The notes under the pieces were generated by a model. That model was not told the DNA's origin. It saw only the letters and a list, made by a program, of their open reading frames with translations, and did not search any database. DNA of 64,000 bases from Dermatemys mawii (taxonomy: Eukaryota > Chordata > Testudines > Dermatemydidae). Location of the stretch: NCBI GenBank assembly GCA_007922305.1, contig ML677335.1:35885545-35949544 (forward strand). Reading direction: 5' to 3'. Made by a program: the position numbers and the translations under genes. This document shows, piece after piece, positions 51,101 through 58,754 of the stretch (within the stretch, counting starts at the first letter, position 1; every line of letters starts with the position of its first letter).

Positions 51101-51353
51101 AGTTTGAAGGTTTCAGTCATGCTTGGCCATATCACAAAAGCCTCCATCCTAGTCCAGGCCATTCACTTTCCCTGTGAGTAATGTGCATGTGCTGAAAGAC
51201 ATTATTTCAGGGAGACAAGTCCCAGGCTGAGGACCTCATGCTACAGAAGGAAAGTTTTGGCTTTGTACTCACCCAGAAGATGATGTTGTAGCTGAAAAGC
51301 AGATATTTGTACCAACAGCTGATTTCTGGATTAGAATATCGGTAATAGTGCAT
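12082..51353 (-). CDS. TSPAN14: Tetraspanin-14, complete coding sequence in eight exons
   Basis: Exons on the - strand at 51353-51273, 29133-29083, 21538-21392, 20603-20433, 16918-16793, 14938-14894, 14229-14110 and 12153-12082 join to 813 nt, encoding 270 residues, the length I recall for human TSPAN14. All introns are phase 0 with GT/AG borders. The protein is a four-pass membrane tetraspanin starting [17 protein letters not shown]. The large extracellular loop carries a CCG motif at about 153-155 and eight cysteines (about 153, 154, 170, 180, 186, 187, 200, 221), which defines the TspanC8 group. TspanC8 proteins bind ADAM10 and direct its maturation and trafficking. An N-C-S glycosylation sequon lies near residue 169. 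TSPAN5 is the nearest alternative, but [22 protein letters not shown] and the N-terminus fit TSPAN14. No frame damage is seen, so the gene is probably functional. Confidence 0.95.
12154..14109. other. TSPAN14: TSPAN14 intron 7
   Basis: Contains a palindromic dispersed repeat (about 12250-12420, arms gcaaacacttaagcac and gtgagtgaagttatgctta), the CR1/L3-like fragment at 12672-13125, and an A/T-rich low-complexity stretch with AAAATTT-type motifs at about 13220-13500. No exon other than those listed. Confidence 0.6.
12672..13125 (-). mobile_element. CR1/L3-like LINE 3' part
   Basis: On the - strand this reads as the end of a CR1-type ORF2. Fragments such as [18 protein letters not shown] and [16 protein letters not shown] are recognisable but interrupted. 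The 3' UTR follows (reverse complement of gggacctcaggggtcatcta). It lies within TSPAN14 intron 7 and is diverged, so an older copy. Confidence 0.8.
14110..14229 (-). CDS. TSPAN14: TSPAN14 coding exon 7 (end of large loop and TM4)
   Basis: Forty codons. [17 protein letters not shown] holds the eighth loop cysteine. [15 protein letters not shown] begins transmembrane segment 4. Acceptor ctacccag, donor GTCAGT. Confidence 0.95.
14894..14938 (-). CDS. TSPAN14: TSPAN14 coding exon 6 (45-bp small exon)
   Basis: Fifteen codons, [15 protein letters not shown], supplying the seventh loop cysteine. Acceptor ttcccag and donor GTGAGC. The size and phase-0 borders suit the corresponding small exon expected in this part of TspanC8 genes. 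Confidence 0.92.
14939..16792. other. TSPAN14: TSPAN14 intron 5
   Basis: Non-coding. A short (GT)n run is present near 15750-15762 and an A-rich run at 15809-15836. I see no clear transposon or exon. Confidence 0.5.
16793..16918 (-). CDS. TSPAN14: TSPAN14 coding exon 5 (CCG-containing large loop)
   Basis: Forty-two codons, starting [15 protein letters not shown] and ending [10 protein letters not shown]. It carries six of the eight loop cysteines and the N-C-S sequon. Acceptor tgttgcag and donor GTGAGT. Confidence 0.95.
16972..17139 (+). repeat. MIR/CORE-SINE or L2-like old repeat, interrupted by hAT
   Basis: The stretch with agagaaactgaggcagagag, taaagtgact and cacacagtgaatcaatggc matches the conserved core and tail of MIR-type repeats common to amniotes. 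The hAT at 17140-17869 is inserted at its right end; the duplication ccctagac marks the junction. Confidence 0.65.
17140..17869. mobile_element. Non-autonomous hAT transposon with perfect 8-bp TSD
   Basis: Inverted termini CAGTGGTTTTCAAACT and AGTTTGAAAACCATTG enclose 730 bp with no transposase. CCCTAGAC is duplicated at 17132-17139 and 17870-17877. The termini differ from those of the 4782 element, so this is a separate family. It lies in TSPAN14 intron 4. Confidence 0.93.
17878..20432. other. TSPAN14: Rest of TSPAN14 intron 4
   Basis: No gene supported. The segment about 19350-20150 looks like a dispersed repeat: near 20074 there is ggctcaagtggtagag, resembling the A-box region of a tRNA-derived element. 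I could not name the family. Confidence 0.4.
20433..20603 (-). CDS. TSPAN14: TSPAN14 coding exon 4 (TM3 and start of large loop)
   Basis: Fifty-seven codons. The segment [20 protein letters not shown] is transmembrane segment 3. [14 protein letters not shown] and [17 protein letters not shown] begin the large extracellular loop. The acceptor ttttgcag and donor GTAAGT are canonical. Confidence 0.95.
21392..21538 (-). CDS. TSPAN14: TSPAN14 coding exon 3 (small loop and TM2)
   Basis: Forty-nine codons, from [17 protein letters not shown] to [12 protein letters not shown]. They make the small extracellular loop, transmembrane segment 2 and the start of the inner loop. The acceptor ctccttag and donor GTAAGT are canonical. 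Confidence 0.94.
22325..22556 (-). mobile_element. tRNA-derived SINE, Cry-like, with inverted termini
   Basis: On the - strand it contains a B-box-like GTTCAATCC (from ggattgaac at about 22403) and an A-box-like TTTTAGCGCATGC, as in the tortoise Cry tRNA-derived SINEs. The ends 22325-22360 and 22521-22556 are inverted repeats matching at 30 of 36 positions by my count, unusual for a plain SINE. Confidence 0.6.
22600..22840 (-). mobile_element. Second Cry-like tRNA-derived SINE
   Basis: Contains ggatcgaaccggggagctct on the + strand, the reverse of a tRNA B box region, and gtgtgagttaaaagccaacc. Same orientation as the copy ending about 45 bp earlier, with diverged sequence, so two insertions or an old tandem duplication. 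Confidence 0.65.
23630..23760 (+). mobile_element. L2-like LINE 3' tail fragment
   Basis: The string gtttgcataggacctagcat follows the pattern of the L2-type tail (uninterrupted variant: gtttgtacagcgcctagcac). Diverged and short. Similar tails are at about 46990-47105, 50945-51015 and 55968-56110. Confidence 0.5.
25264..25972 (+). mobile_element. CR1 LINE 3' end with ORF2 C-terminal remnant
   Basis: Codes [38 protein letters not shown] and [18 protein letters not shown], the C-terminus of CR1 reverse transcriptase, until a stop at about 25612. The typical turtle CR1 3' UTR follows (gggctagatggacctttggt) and ends in TTCTTATTTTCTTATGTT. 5'-truncated and dead, but comparatively little degraded. 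Confidence 0.9.
27000..27305 (+). repeat. GC-rich dispersed repeat with poly-G and TTTAAA motifs
   Basis: Begins aggtgaaagtaagctggtac, then a 16-17 base G run near 27087, then ccctttaaatcacc and gtgatttaaagggcctgg in inverted arrangement. The start and the TTTAAA blocks match the larger array at 38885-40330, so both belong to one family. Confidence 0.7.
27962..28253. mobile_element. Short non-autonomous hAT element
   Basis: Diverged termini (cagtagctctccaacttctg and ggtttgagaaaccctg) with flanks aactagta and ctctagta, 6 of 8 identical, as for an aged 8-bp duplication. The interior carries an inverted pair around gaaaagcc and cggcgg motifs. Non-coding. Confidence 0.65.
28404..28527. mobile_element. 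Short palindromic MITE with 8-bp TSD
   Basis: Starts CAGGGTGACCAGA and ends TCTGGTCACTCCA. The flanks CCTACAAA and CCTACAAC match in 7 of 8 bases. Two further members lie at 38472-38593 and 58631-58754. Non-coding; probably hAT-mobilised. Confidence 0.8.
29083..29133 (-). CDS. TSPAN14: TSPAN14 coding exon 2 (51-bp small exon)
   Basis: Seventeen codons, [17 protein letters not shown], complete transmembrane segment 1. The acceptor ttctgcag and donor GTAAGA are clear, and both ends are phase 0. It is separated from exon 1 by a 22-kb repeat-filled intron. Confidence 0.93.
30180..31790 (+). mobile_element. Degenerate L2-type LINE with an internal insertion
   Basis: Coding remnants follow the order of an L2 reverse transcriptase. 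[15 protein letters not shown] at about 30437 corresponds to the catalytic Y/F-A-D-D block. Later, [19 protein letters not shown] and [13 protein letters not shown] match the downstream RT region. The tail attagattgtaaactctgtg near 31710 is the L2-type 3' end. Frames are broken repeatedly. About 394 bp at 30677-31070 are foreign to the LINE. Confidence 0.75.
30677..31070. mobile_element. Unidentified insertion inside the L2
   Basis: The L2 reading is interrupted after ggctatat (30669-30676) and resumes after ggctacat (31071-31078). This suggests a 394-bp insertion with a nearly perfect 8-bp duplication. I see no convincing inverted termini. Family unknown. Confidence 0.45.
31815..32050 (+). 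repeat. GC-rich dispersed repeat containing an assembly gap
   Basis: Starts gccaactttccgattgaata, followed by accttgccctcacctcacccc, a pattern repeated in reverse at about 47540-47670. Ten N bases occupy 31898-31907, so its length is not known exactly. Confidence 0.6.
31898..31907. other. Assembly gap (10 N)
   Basis: Ten unresolved bases inside a GC-rich repeat. Any open frame crossing it is meaningless. Confidence 1.
32105..32640 (-). mobile_element. CR1 LINE 3' end
   Basis: Read as the reverse complement, the order is ORF2 tail (aagttccacaagttgactgt), 3' UTR (atagccattgatggacctat) and terminal region (ataagaccaatggtctgtct). This is the same subfamily as 25264-25972 in the opposite orientation. 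Confidence 0.85.
33205..33500 (-). mobile_element. CR1-type LINE 3' UTR fragment
   Basis: The + strand reads aaggtcaggagggaccatta then tgatcatctagtctgacttc, the reverse of a common CR1 3' UTR. No coding remains. Confidence 0.7.
38472..38593. mobile_element. Short palindromic MITE, second member
   Basis: Begins AGGGTGACCAGACAGCAAA and ends with tatctgatcacccgaa. The flanks ctgcatct (38464-38471) and ttgcatct (38594-38601) match in 7 of 8 bases. Same family as 28404-28527. Confidence 0.78.
38885..40330. repeat. GC-rich array of alternating inverted TTTAAA blocks
   Basis: After a gggtgaaagtaagttaagga start, about 1.4 kb consists of GAGCCCTTTAAATCC-type blocks alternating with their reverse complement GGATTTAAAGGGCTC. 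They are separated by GC-rich ggagccctgggg and gcagcagg stretches. I count about 20 TTTAAA or near-TTTAAA sites. Open frames on either strand follow from the composition. Structure is that of a dispersed repeat expanded by tandem and inverted duplication. Confidence 0.8.
40454..40590 (-). repeat. Chelonian dispersed repeat copy
   Basis: Contains tgcatccgacgaagtgg, cccacgaaagcttatgctct, ttaaggtgccacaggactct and ggctacccctctgattct, shared nearly base for base with 51847-51982. It abuts the GC-rich array directly. Confidence 0.8.
41466..42479 (+). mobile_element. CR1 LINE 3' end with reverse transcriptase remnant
   Basis: Codes [20 protein letters not shown], then a KFTDDTKL block where the catalytic F-A-D-D is expected. 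A 17-base G run at about 41621 follows and breaks the frame. [39 protein letters not shown] and [20 protein letters not shown] continue the CR1 order. It ends ctcttccaaccctaatattc with a TTCTATGA tail. Dead but easily read, so a moderately young copy. Confidence 0.92.
43479..43560. promoter_or_regulatory. Four iterated ATGATGCAAT sites upstream of the transposase frame
   Basis: ATGATGCAAT at 43479-43488 and 43551-43560; its exact reverse complement at 43521-43530; a one-mismatch reverse copy ATTGCGTCAT at 43500-43509. Start-to-start spacing is 21, 21 and 30 bp, about 140-220 bp before the ATG. Probable transposase-binding or promoter iterons. Confidence 0.55.
43698..45367 (+). pseudogene. Transposase-like Cys-rich protein gene with one frameshift
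   Basis: The first frame, 43698-44204 (168 codons), has CxxC pairs at residues 13/16, 57/60 and 93/96, and an acidic run at about 144-152, suggesting an N-terminal zinc-binding DNA-recognition domain. The second frame runs to 45367 and is open from about 44190; its first ATG is at 44237, giving 376 codons. It holds LFIDSS (D74), CGDLK (D128), [10 protein letters not shown] (C147, C150, D153), [12 protein letters not shown] (H196) and [11 protein letters not shown] (D322-E326). A single small indel around 44170-44200 joins the two frames. I recall similar uncharacterised proteins in insects, cnidarians and other animals. Transposase function, and a DDE-like role for the acidic residues, are inference. 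Confidence 0.75.
50005..50267 (-). mobile_element. Third Cry-like tRNA-derived SINE
   Basis: Contains ggaattgaacctgggacctc and catgagctaagagtcaactg, matching the 22.3 and 22.6 kb copies, then gggacagaacaacatacccag. Short inverted ends agaggcatat (50005) and atatgcctct (50258) again frame it. Confidence 0.6.
50707..50730 (+). repeat. (AC)n microsatellite
   Basis: Uninterrupted run of about 11-12 AC units just after gtgtgt. Others lie at about 6325-6348 and 62672-62690. Confidence 0.9.
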
Positions 51354-51370
51354 CTTCTATAGAGCAGGAT
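51273..51370 (-). CDS. TSPAN14: TSPAN14 first coding exon with start codon
   Basis: Read on the - strand, a strong polypyrimidine tract and cag acceptor ends at 51371. About 17 nt of 5' UTR follow, then ATG at 51353-51351 with A at -3. Twenty-seven codons ([17 protein letters not shown] to NIIFW) run to the donor GTGAGT below 51273. They form the cytosolic N-terminus and the start of transmembrane segment 1. The acceptor implies at least one upstream non-coding exon, which I could not locate in 51371-64000. Confidence 0.93.
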
Positions 51371-51846
51371 CTGTAGAGGAGGAAGAGAAGGGGGGTGGTA
51401 AAAAAGGTCGGTTCAGTCTAAAAATTCACTGGACAGTCCCTACGAAAAAGGATAAATGGACACAAATCAGATATCAGGAATGGCAATATTCAAAAACCTG
51501 TAGGAGAGCACTTCAACCTCACCGGACACACCATAGAAGATTTAAAGGTCAGCATTTTACAGCAAAAAAAACTTCAAGTCCAGACTGCAAAGAGAGACTG
51601 CAGAGCTGCAATTCATTTGCAAATTTGACACAATCAATTTGGGACTGAATAGAGATTTTGAATGGCTACCTAACTACAAAAGCAGCGTCTCTTCTCTCGC
51701 TATTCACACCTCCAGTTCAACTGCTAGAGGAACACCTCATCCTCCCTGATTAGAGATAACAAGCTGGTTCAGCCTGATTGGACTAACCTTGTTATCTCCC
51801 ACCTGGTTCTTGCCTACCTATTTATACCTGCCCCTGGATACTTCCA

Positions 51847-51982
51847 CTGCATGCATCCGACGAAGTGGGTATTAGCCCACGAAAGCTTATGCTCTGAAAA
51901 AATTTTAGTTAGTCTTTAAGGTGCCACAGGACTCTGTCACTTCTGCAATCCCAGACTAACACGGCTACCCCTCTGATTCTAA
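51847..51982 (-). repeat. Chelonian dispersed repeat copy
   Basis: Nearly identical to 40454-40590: tgcatccgacgaagtggg, cccacgaaagcttatgctct, ttaaggtgccacaggactct and ggctacccctctgattct. It lies 480 bp upstream of the TSPAN14 start-codon exon. Confidence 0.8.
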
Positions 51983-53298
51983 AAATTCAGACATTTAATG
52001 TGAGCTTTCTTGCTCAGAAAAAGTAAAGTACCTATTCCAACAGTTTATAATTAAAAGAATTACTGTAACTTGAAATCTAGGTCAATTTCAAAAAGATATT
52101 CAGTGAAATTTCAGATACCACACCTGATTCCAAGCTCCGCTGCCAATTCTTGTGGCTTTACAATATTTTTCTAGTTTTTAACCAGTTCTCTCTGCCTGTT
52201 GCCATTTGAGAGAGATTGACTAACTGTATAGTCAGTTTTGTTTAACCCAGAAGACCCACATCAATACAGAGCCTGAACTCATCGAACAGACACAACCCCT
52301 TTTGCACCCCCCTTGGCCCAAGAGACTCCAAGCACACACATAGACTTGGACTTTGCATACAGGCTGCTTGTCCTTTTCCTACCATGCCTGTTGGACTTAA
52401 GATGTGATGGTAAATACGCTGGTGGTAAGCAGTGAGATGGAGAACACACGGCTTTAAGTAACTGAGAAAGAATGGTGCAGTGGGAGCTTTTGTTATTAGG
52501 CCGTAACTGATCGTAGCACTGTCATATTTTTAATCTTCCTATTCTGCATCAAATTTGCATAATTGGTTTTATTTAGATCACAAGTTGTGCAGTTACGAAA
52601 GCTTTGATCTGATGAGCATTGCAGAGTTCTGCCTTCTTGTATTCTAAGGAGGTAAGCGTCACCCACGGAAGTTTCTCAATGTTTCAGAAAAACTGAAGCC
52701 TTCCAGGGCATTATGCCTAACCCATCTCTCTACAGAAATGCAGCAGAATGCCCCATATGGAAAATCCAAACCACAAACCTCCCAGCATAACAGCTTTCTG
52801 CTGAAGAAGTCCTAAAGAGCCCAGCATATGGGACAGGCTCAGCAGCCAACACCAGTAGGTCTGTCACTCTGAGAACTGGGCAGGAGGGGGGTTAACACCA
52901 TTCCCACAATTCAGCCCTCTAATCATGCCTTTAAATCAAGGGTTTCCCTCCCAGTGGATTTTAGTAGAGCCTTGGCAAGGAAGAGGGGATAATAAGATTT
53001 TTCAAATGGTTTTACCCCAAATAAGGAAATGAGACAAGATGTTTGTTGTGGAATTAAATTAAATGGTGTAAAAGGGAAGGCAGGGGAAACAGACATCCAC
53101 AGTATCAGTCTGATAGGGCTGAACGTAACTTTATAGAGGGTCTAGAGTAAGGCGGGGGCACATAGTGGCCTAGTCCCAAAAGCAGATTCAACGTAAGTCC
53201 TCCCCTTTTGATCTGAAGAGCAAGCAAGTTATGTCACCTCTTTTTACAGCGCAGCATACTCCTGCATGTCAGTTGGCCATCTGGGAGGAGGTGCAGAC

Positions 53299-53547
53299 CA
53301 GCGGTCTTCAAAGTTTTTCCTCCACGGCCCCTTTTCGCGGAGGAAAAACTCTCGCGGCCCCTGGGAGGTATGTCCGCCAAAATGCTGCCGCAGAAAGCGG
53401 AAGCTTCCACTTTCTGCGGCGGCATTTTGGCGGAACAAAAATAGACCGCCTGGGACTTTAGTGGTCTCCTGGGCGGGATCAGCAGCGTCGCTGGGGTCTC
53501 GCGCACCCCCTGGGGTGGTGTCACACACCCCACTTTGAAGACCACAG
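53299..53547. mobile_element. Short non-autonomous hAT with near-perfect TSD
   Basis: Termini CAGCGGTCTTCAAAG and CTTTGAAGACCACAG bound 249 bp. The flanks GTGCAGAC (53291-53298) and GTGTAGAC (53548-53555) match in 7 of 8 bases. An internal inverted pair surrounds aagcggaagcttcc. The open frames across it are not genes. Confidence 0.88.
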
Positions 53548-53788
53548 GTGTAGACAAAGGACAGCTCCAGGGCTACTTCTAACCTGCAATTCATCTGCTC
53601 ACTTCTTTGTGGGGGGAAAAAGGGAAAATTCAGGGTGAGCAGCTACTGCTTTGCCATCCCCCATGCTGTGGCTGGGGTCACAAGCTGTGTACAACAAGTG
53701 GGTGAATAGGGCCCTCATATTTAATTAAGCACTTTTCTAATAATTATGCGTTGGTATCTCACTGAGGCATCACAGAATCTCACAGGCA

Positions 53789-54354
53789 CAGGGGTGGGCA
53801 AACTTTTTGGCCTAAGGGCCACGTTGGGGTTCAAAATTGTACAGAGGGCTGGATAGGGAAGGCTGTGCCTCCCCAAACAGCCTGACTCCGTCCCCTATCC
53901 ATCCCCCCACTTCCCGCCCCGACTGCCCCCCTCAAAATCCCCAAATCATCCAACTCCCCCGCTCCTTGTCCCCGACCACCCTCTCAAGACCCTCCCTGCC
54001 CCTAATCAACCCCTAGGATCCCACCCCCTATCCAAGCCCCCTGCTCCCTGACTGCCCCGACCCATAGCCACACCCCTGCCCCCTGAGACTCCCATGCCCT
54101 ATCCAACCCTCCCCCCATTCCCAGTCCCCTGACTGCCCCCCTGAGACCCTCCAATCCCCCGCCAGGTTCCGGTCCCAGCCCTCTTACCATGCCACCAGAC
54201 AAGCTGCCGCACTGATCCACTGGAGCGCACAGTCCCAGTCCCAGTCCCGCCCCCCGTGCGAGCTGTGCTCACGCGGGGGGAGCAGAGGAGGGGCTGTGAG
54301 TAGTCTCCCAAGCTGGACAGGAAGAGCCCGCGGGCTGTAGTTTGCCCACCCCTG
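53789..54354. mobile_element. hAT element, relative of the 4782-5575 copy
   Basis: Starts CAGGGGTGGGCAAACTTTTT and ends GTTTGCCCACCCCTG, the same termini as 4782-5575, and shares aagggccac and gcctccccaaac. Its C-rich interior is shorter. No clear 8-bp duplication survives. Confidence 0.85.
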
Positions 54355-57300
54355 GTCTAGCACAAAGTTGTCTTGTATTCTTGGTTATAACAAGAAATTC
54401 AGTAGGATGATGGAGAGGTTTGTCACACAGATTTACTTAAATAGATAAGTAAGTAAATAAATCATTCCAACCTTTGACACCCCTCCCAAAAAACCCAAAC
54501 AATTATCTATTTTGAAGAATGTCCCATTTTACATAAGACTGTCTCTTTTAGCTTTCAAAAGGCATTGCTAAATGTTTCCAGCAGCATGATGGATTACTTC
54601 CACCAGGTCTGTTTTTAAGTTTCATAACCAAACCCCGTCTCATTTCAAGTTGCTATGAACCTGAAACTCAGCACCATGCACAAACTTCTGGCTGCAAAAA
54701 GGAGAATAATTCCAAACCAAGCCCCTAGGGAGACGACAGGATTATTCTTTGCTCAGGAGGTTCCATGTGTGTGGAGTGTCCAAGATGCATCTCTCTCAGA
54801 GGAAATTAAGCCGTCTCATAGATCTGGTCTTGACTTCCCCAGACATCACCTCGTGGTTACTGGGGGACCTCTGCTGTTTTCCTGACAACCAGCTGCATTT
54901 GGTGGTCTCTGCCTATTTAGAAAACAGGTCAAAAGATTCTCATCTTTATTCAATAACATATCCTGCATCCAGCATCTTTTGCGACGTTCCTCACACAGGT
55001 TTTGGGAAACTCCCATTACTTCAAATACAAATCCTAATTAGGAGGTTCATTATCTACCTCAGACTATGGGAGGAAGATTTACTTATATTGGGCTATTCCT
55101 AGACCTCTAAATAGCCAGGCAGCAAATACAGGTACTGCTAACTAACGTTATTTCCTCCAGAGAAGCATCTCTTAATTTTGAGTTCAGTCTTTTGATATTA
55201 AGTTCCTATTGCTGAGGACCATAAGAGAGCCAAAGTCAACCTCCATGTTATTGGACTAATTCCCTCCTTTTCTCATTAAGATATTTCAGCCAGCGTAACT
55301 TTCCACCCATAAGCAGAAGCTCGTAATGGAAAACTAGAAGGTAAAATGATGAGATATGTACTCTGGCCATTTATGAACCGTGGACATTCCCATTATTGAT
55401 AACCAGGTCTTTCCTTCTCCTGGGATCAAGTCACTCAAAATATACCGGTTGGGCTTTTCAAAACTGCTCTGTGTTAGGCTAACTCTGCTGCTTTTGAAGT
55501 CAGTGGGAATTTTACTGGACTTCAACGTAAGCAGAGAATTAGGCCACTATAGAGGGCTTTTGAAAATCAGTTCCACTGAGTGTTTATCAACTCCCCCCTC
55601 GACAGATGGAATAGACAGTAGGGTGGAAACAGCCAAAGCTTGGACTACTCCAGTGTGGGAGGAAGTGTGCTAGGGAGAACCCCACACTCACACATTGGGG
55701 ACACCAGGTGTTGTCAAAATTACAGATAGGCGCAAGCCAGATATTCCAGGCAGTAGATGGTAGAAGCAGCCAAAGCAGGGACCTTGGTAGACAGTTCTCC
55801 AAATACAAAGGATTGGTTTTGATTGGACTTTCGCTGACTAGCTGCTTTCTGTAGCCTTCCCTCAGAGTCCCTTCACTCTATATCTGCCTTTCTTCTCTTG
55901 TCCTCCCTCAACTTCCTTTCCCCTTTAGCTGGTCCGCCTCCTATCATATTGTTCATTCTTCTAGTGGATTCTACCCATTCCTGCACCTGCCTCTGTCTTG
56001 TCCATTTAGATTTTAAACACTTCAGGGAGGAACAATCTGCTACTCTGACACTTCCTAATACAATGGAGCCCCACTGCTGGTTAGTCCTTAGGTACTACTG
56101 TAATAAAATACGTTAAAACAAGAAAAATGAGAGAGAATGCTGAAGAATGTGGTACTGTTGCTGCAGAATGCCCCAAACAAGAATACCCATAGCTATGACA
56201 GAAGAATTGTCTGGATGGTTGTGTGGGGGAGATTTTTTGTTTGTTTTGTTTAAAAGACATCTCTGGTTCTTGTATCGCATGAAAATTTGTTCACTTGTGC
56301 TCAGAAATGGGTGGTTGACCTTTATTCTTTTAAAAATAGAGAGAGTGGTAGAACCTAATTCAGGCCTCCAAGGTCAAGGGCACATGAATGAAAAGTACCC
56401 TCAGCATGATTTAAAACTTTATGATAATTCCCCTTGACACAGAGAAAGAGAGCACACATTTTAGCAAATGAAAGAATAATGCCAGTACATTCTTGGCTAC
56501 AGGAGCAAAAAACAAAAACAAAAAAACCCAAAACACATCCCTCAGTACTTTGTAGCCATATAAGGCTTTATAGATTAATGAGATAGTAAACAACTTCAAA
56601 AAACAGAAGATCTAACCATTGAACTCAGTGGTCTCCACTCTGATGTAAATATAACCTTTTCCATGGTCACTGAAGGACTGGGGGGACTGATCTGTATTAA
56701 TTTACAAACACCATAAGCAGGAGCCTGCAAAAGCGGAGACAAGTAGGGGCACGGGATCCCCCAATAACAGATGGGGGCACAGAATTCTTCTGGCCCCAGT
56801 GGGGGAGTAAGCTCCTTTAGCCCCAGGACTGTGGCAAAGGCACAGAAAGCATCCCTTCCAAAAGTGGTTAAATTTAAATCCCAGCACACACCTCTGACTG
56901 TAAGTAAGCAACCCATGGGAAATGTTTATTGTATAAATATACTGAAAGGTTTACTGTGGCCACATGGAGGTTCCTGGTAAACAAGGCAGAAAGTTAGGAA
57001 ACAATGTCTGTGCTATTGAATGGTGAAAAGGATACTTACAGGTACCAGCTGAAATTATAAAGCTTGTTTTGCCCAGATAAGGAACAGGCTGGACTGAAGG
57101 GACTGAAATACTTGAACCCTAAACAAGAGCGAGAGTTGTCAGCAAGCACAGAGACAGGCCCTGAAGCCAGTGAGCCTCCTTAAGCTTCCAAGAAGGATGG
57201 TAAAAAAAGGGTAAGAGAGAAGACTTTAAAACAGTCTGTGGTCAAATCTCTTACCCATACTATGCTGTGTTCCTATCATTAGGACAATACTTTTAGAAAG

Positions 57301-58630
57301 CTGCCTGGTCACGCCTCCCAGTCGGGAAGACTTGCAGCTGAGGAGTACAGTCAAGAAGTGCAACATCTTAGCAGGGTGCATGGAGAGAGAACAGAGAGGG
57401 GTGAAAAGCTGCAGCTACCTCTGGAGCTATGACAGATCCCATCATCTTGAGAAGACCCAATACCATCTGACAGGATTATTCCTATTAGGGCTAAAAATAG
57501 CATCTAAGGCTGCTAAGGAGGATTACAGGGCTGTCCCACCCACCCACACTCTTTCAGTTTACACTGTGCAGTGTCAGCGTCAATGTTTTGCTACTTGTTA
57601 GTTGCACTTCCTGGGCCTGTTTCTCCACTGCCTTGTACCTTGTTCGAATCAGGTTCCTTTTCTCATGCTCTGGCACTGCAACATGACTTTCCATGACGTA
57701 GTCTGGGGGGAAGCTCACAGCCACACCCTAGCACAGGACCTGCAAGAGGGTGTTTACCAGAAACAGCAATGCCCAAATTGAAACTGAGCAGACAGACATC
57801 TCCACAAAGAGTAAAAGGAAGAGTGGCCAAAGATTAGCACCTCTGTGGGTAACAGGTGTGGAAAAACCCCACATCCCAGATCAACAGAAGTGCTGCTATG
57901 AACAGTGCTATATCAGCAGGAGATGCTCTCCCGCTGACATAACTATGTCCGCTCGCCAGTGGTGGCTTAATTGTGCTGGCAGGAGAACTCTCTCCTGCCA
58001 GCCTAAAGCGGTCAAACACGAGAGCTTATAACTGCAGTGGTACAGCTGTAAGGTCTGTAGTTTAGACATAACAAAGATGATGCACATGTAAAGAAACAAG
58101 AGTTAGTGTCTCCCTGGTTCATGTTGGGGGTGGGGGCAGGTGGGGTTGCAGAGTAATTCAATTTAAATATATTGTTAAGTTTCAAGCTGCAAATAAACAA
58201 ACAGTTATATAACCAAGGTATCTTGCCTCTTAGCTAGTTGACCAGGAGGATCCAGGAGGAAAAAAAACAAACAAAACCCACAAAAATTAACATCCCTAAA
58301 ATGCAAGTGAAACAAAAAGACAGCCAATCCACTGAAGAACCCAGAATGACTCCCCCTCCCCCTTTCCCACACACAGATTTTTTTTCTGCCTGGCTTCCTC
58401 CCTGGTTCCCAGAACCTACTTTGATTGTTCTGGCCTCAATTTCAGTGAAAAGCCCACTACAGGAATATCAGCTTCTCCCACATCTCTACTGACAGGAGTT
58501 CCAACTGCTTAATCATCTTGACCTTTCTATGACTGGCAACACATTTCTCCCTACTTCCCCTTCCATTGGCCAGCTGCCCAACCATGATGAACCAACTGCC
58601 TGCCCTGTAAGAGTGTCGCTGTGTAGGTAG

Positions 58631-58754
58631 TAGGGTGACCAGATGTCCTGATTTTATAGGGACAGTCCTGATATTTGGGGCCTTTACTTATATAGGTACC
58701 AATTACCCTCCCACCCTGTCCCTATTTTTCCCACTTATTATCTTGTCACCCTAC
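58631..58754. mobile_element. Short palindromic MITE, third member
   Basis: Starts TAGGGTGACCAGATG and ends CTTGTCACCCTAC. TAGGTAG is repeated at 58624-58630 and 58755-58761. It contains the family's tataggta and ccctcccaccctgtcccta segments in reverse order to the 28.4-kb copy. Confidence 0.8.

Larger units (their letters stand above)
29134..51272. other. TSPAN14: TSPAN14 intron 1 (22 kb)
   Basis: Non-coding for the host. Besides the listed elements it holds MITE-like repeats at about 46280-46475 (gtctacactacagtg end) and 38735-38860 (gtctacactgcaatta), a fragment at 46712-46800 (agggtgaccaggtatccgg), a repeat-like GC-rich block at about 35440-35650, and the reverse copy of the gccaacttt repeat at about 47540-47670. 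Stretches 33520-35380, 36000-38400 and 47700-49980 show nothing I can name. Confidence 0.55.

Noticed and set aside
53231..53594. Overlapping 76-116 codon frames on both strands
   Set aside because: They span the short hAT at 53299-53547, which has an internal inverted repeat.
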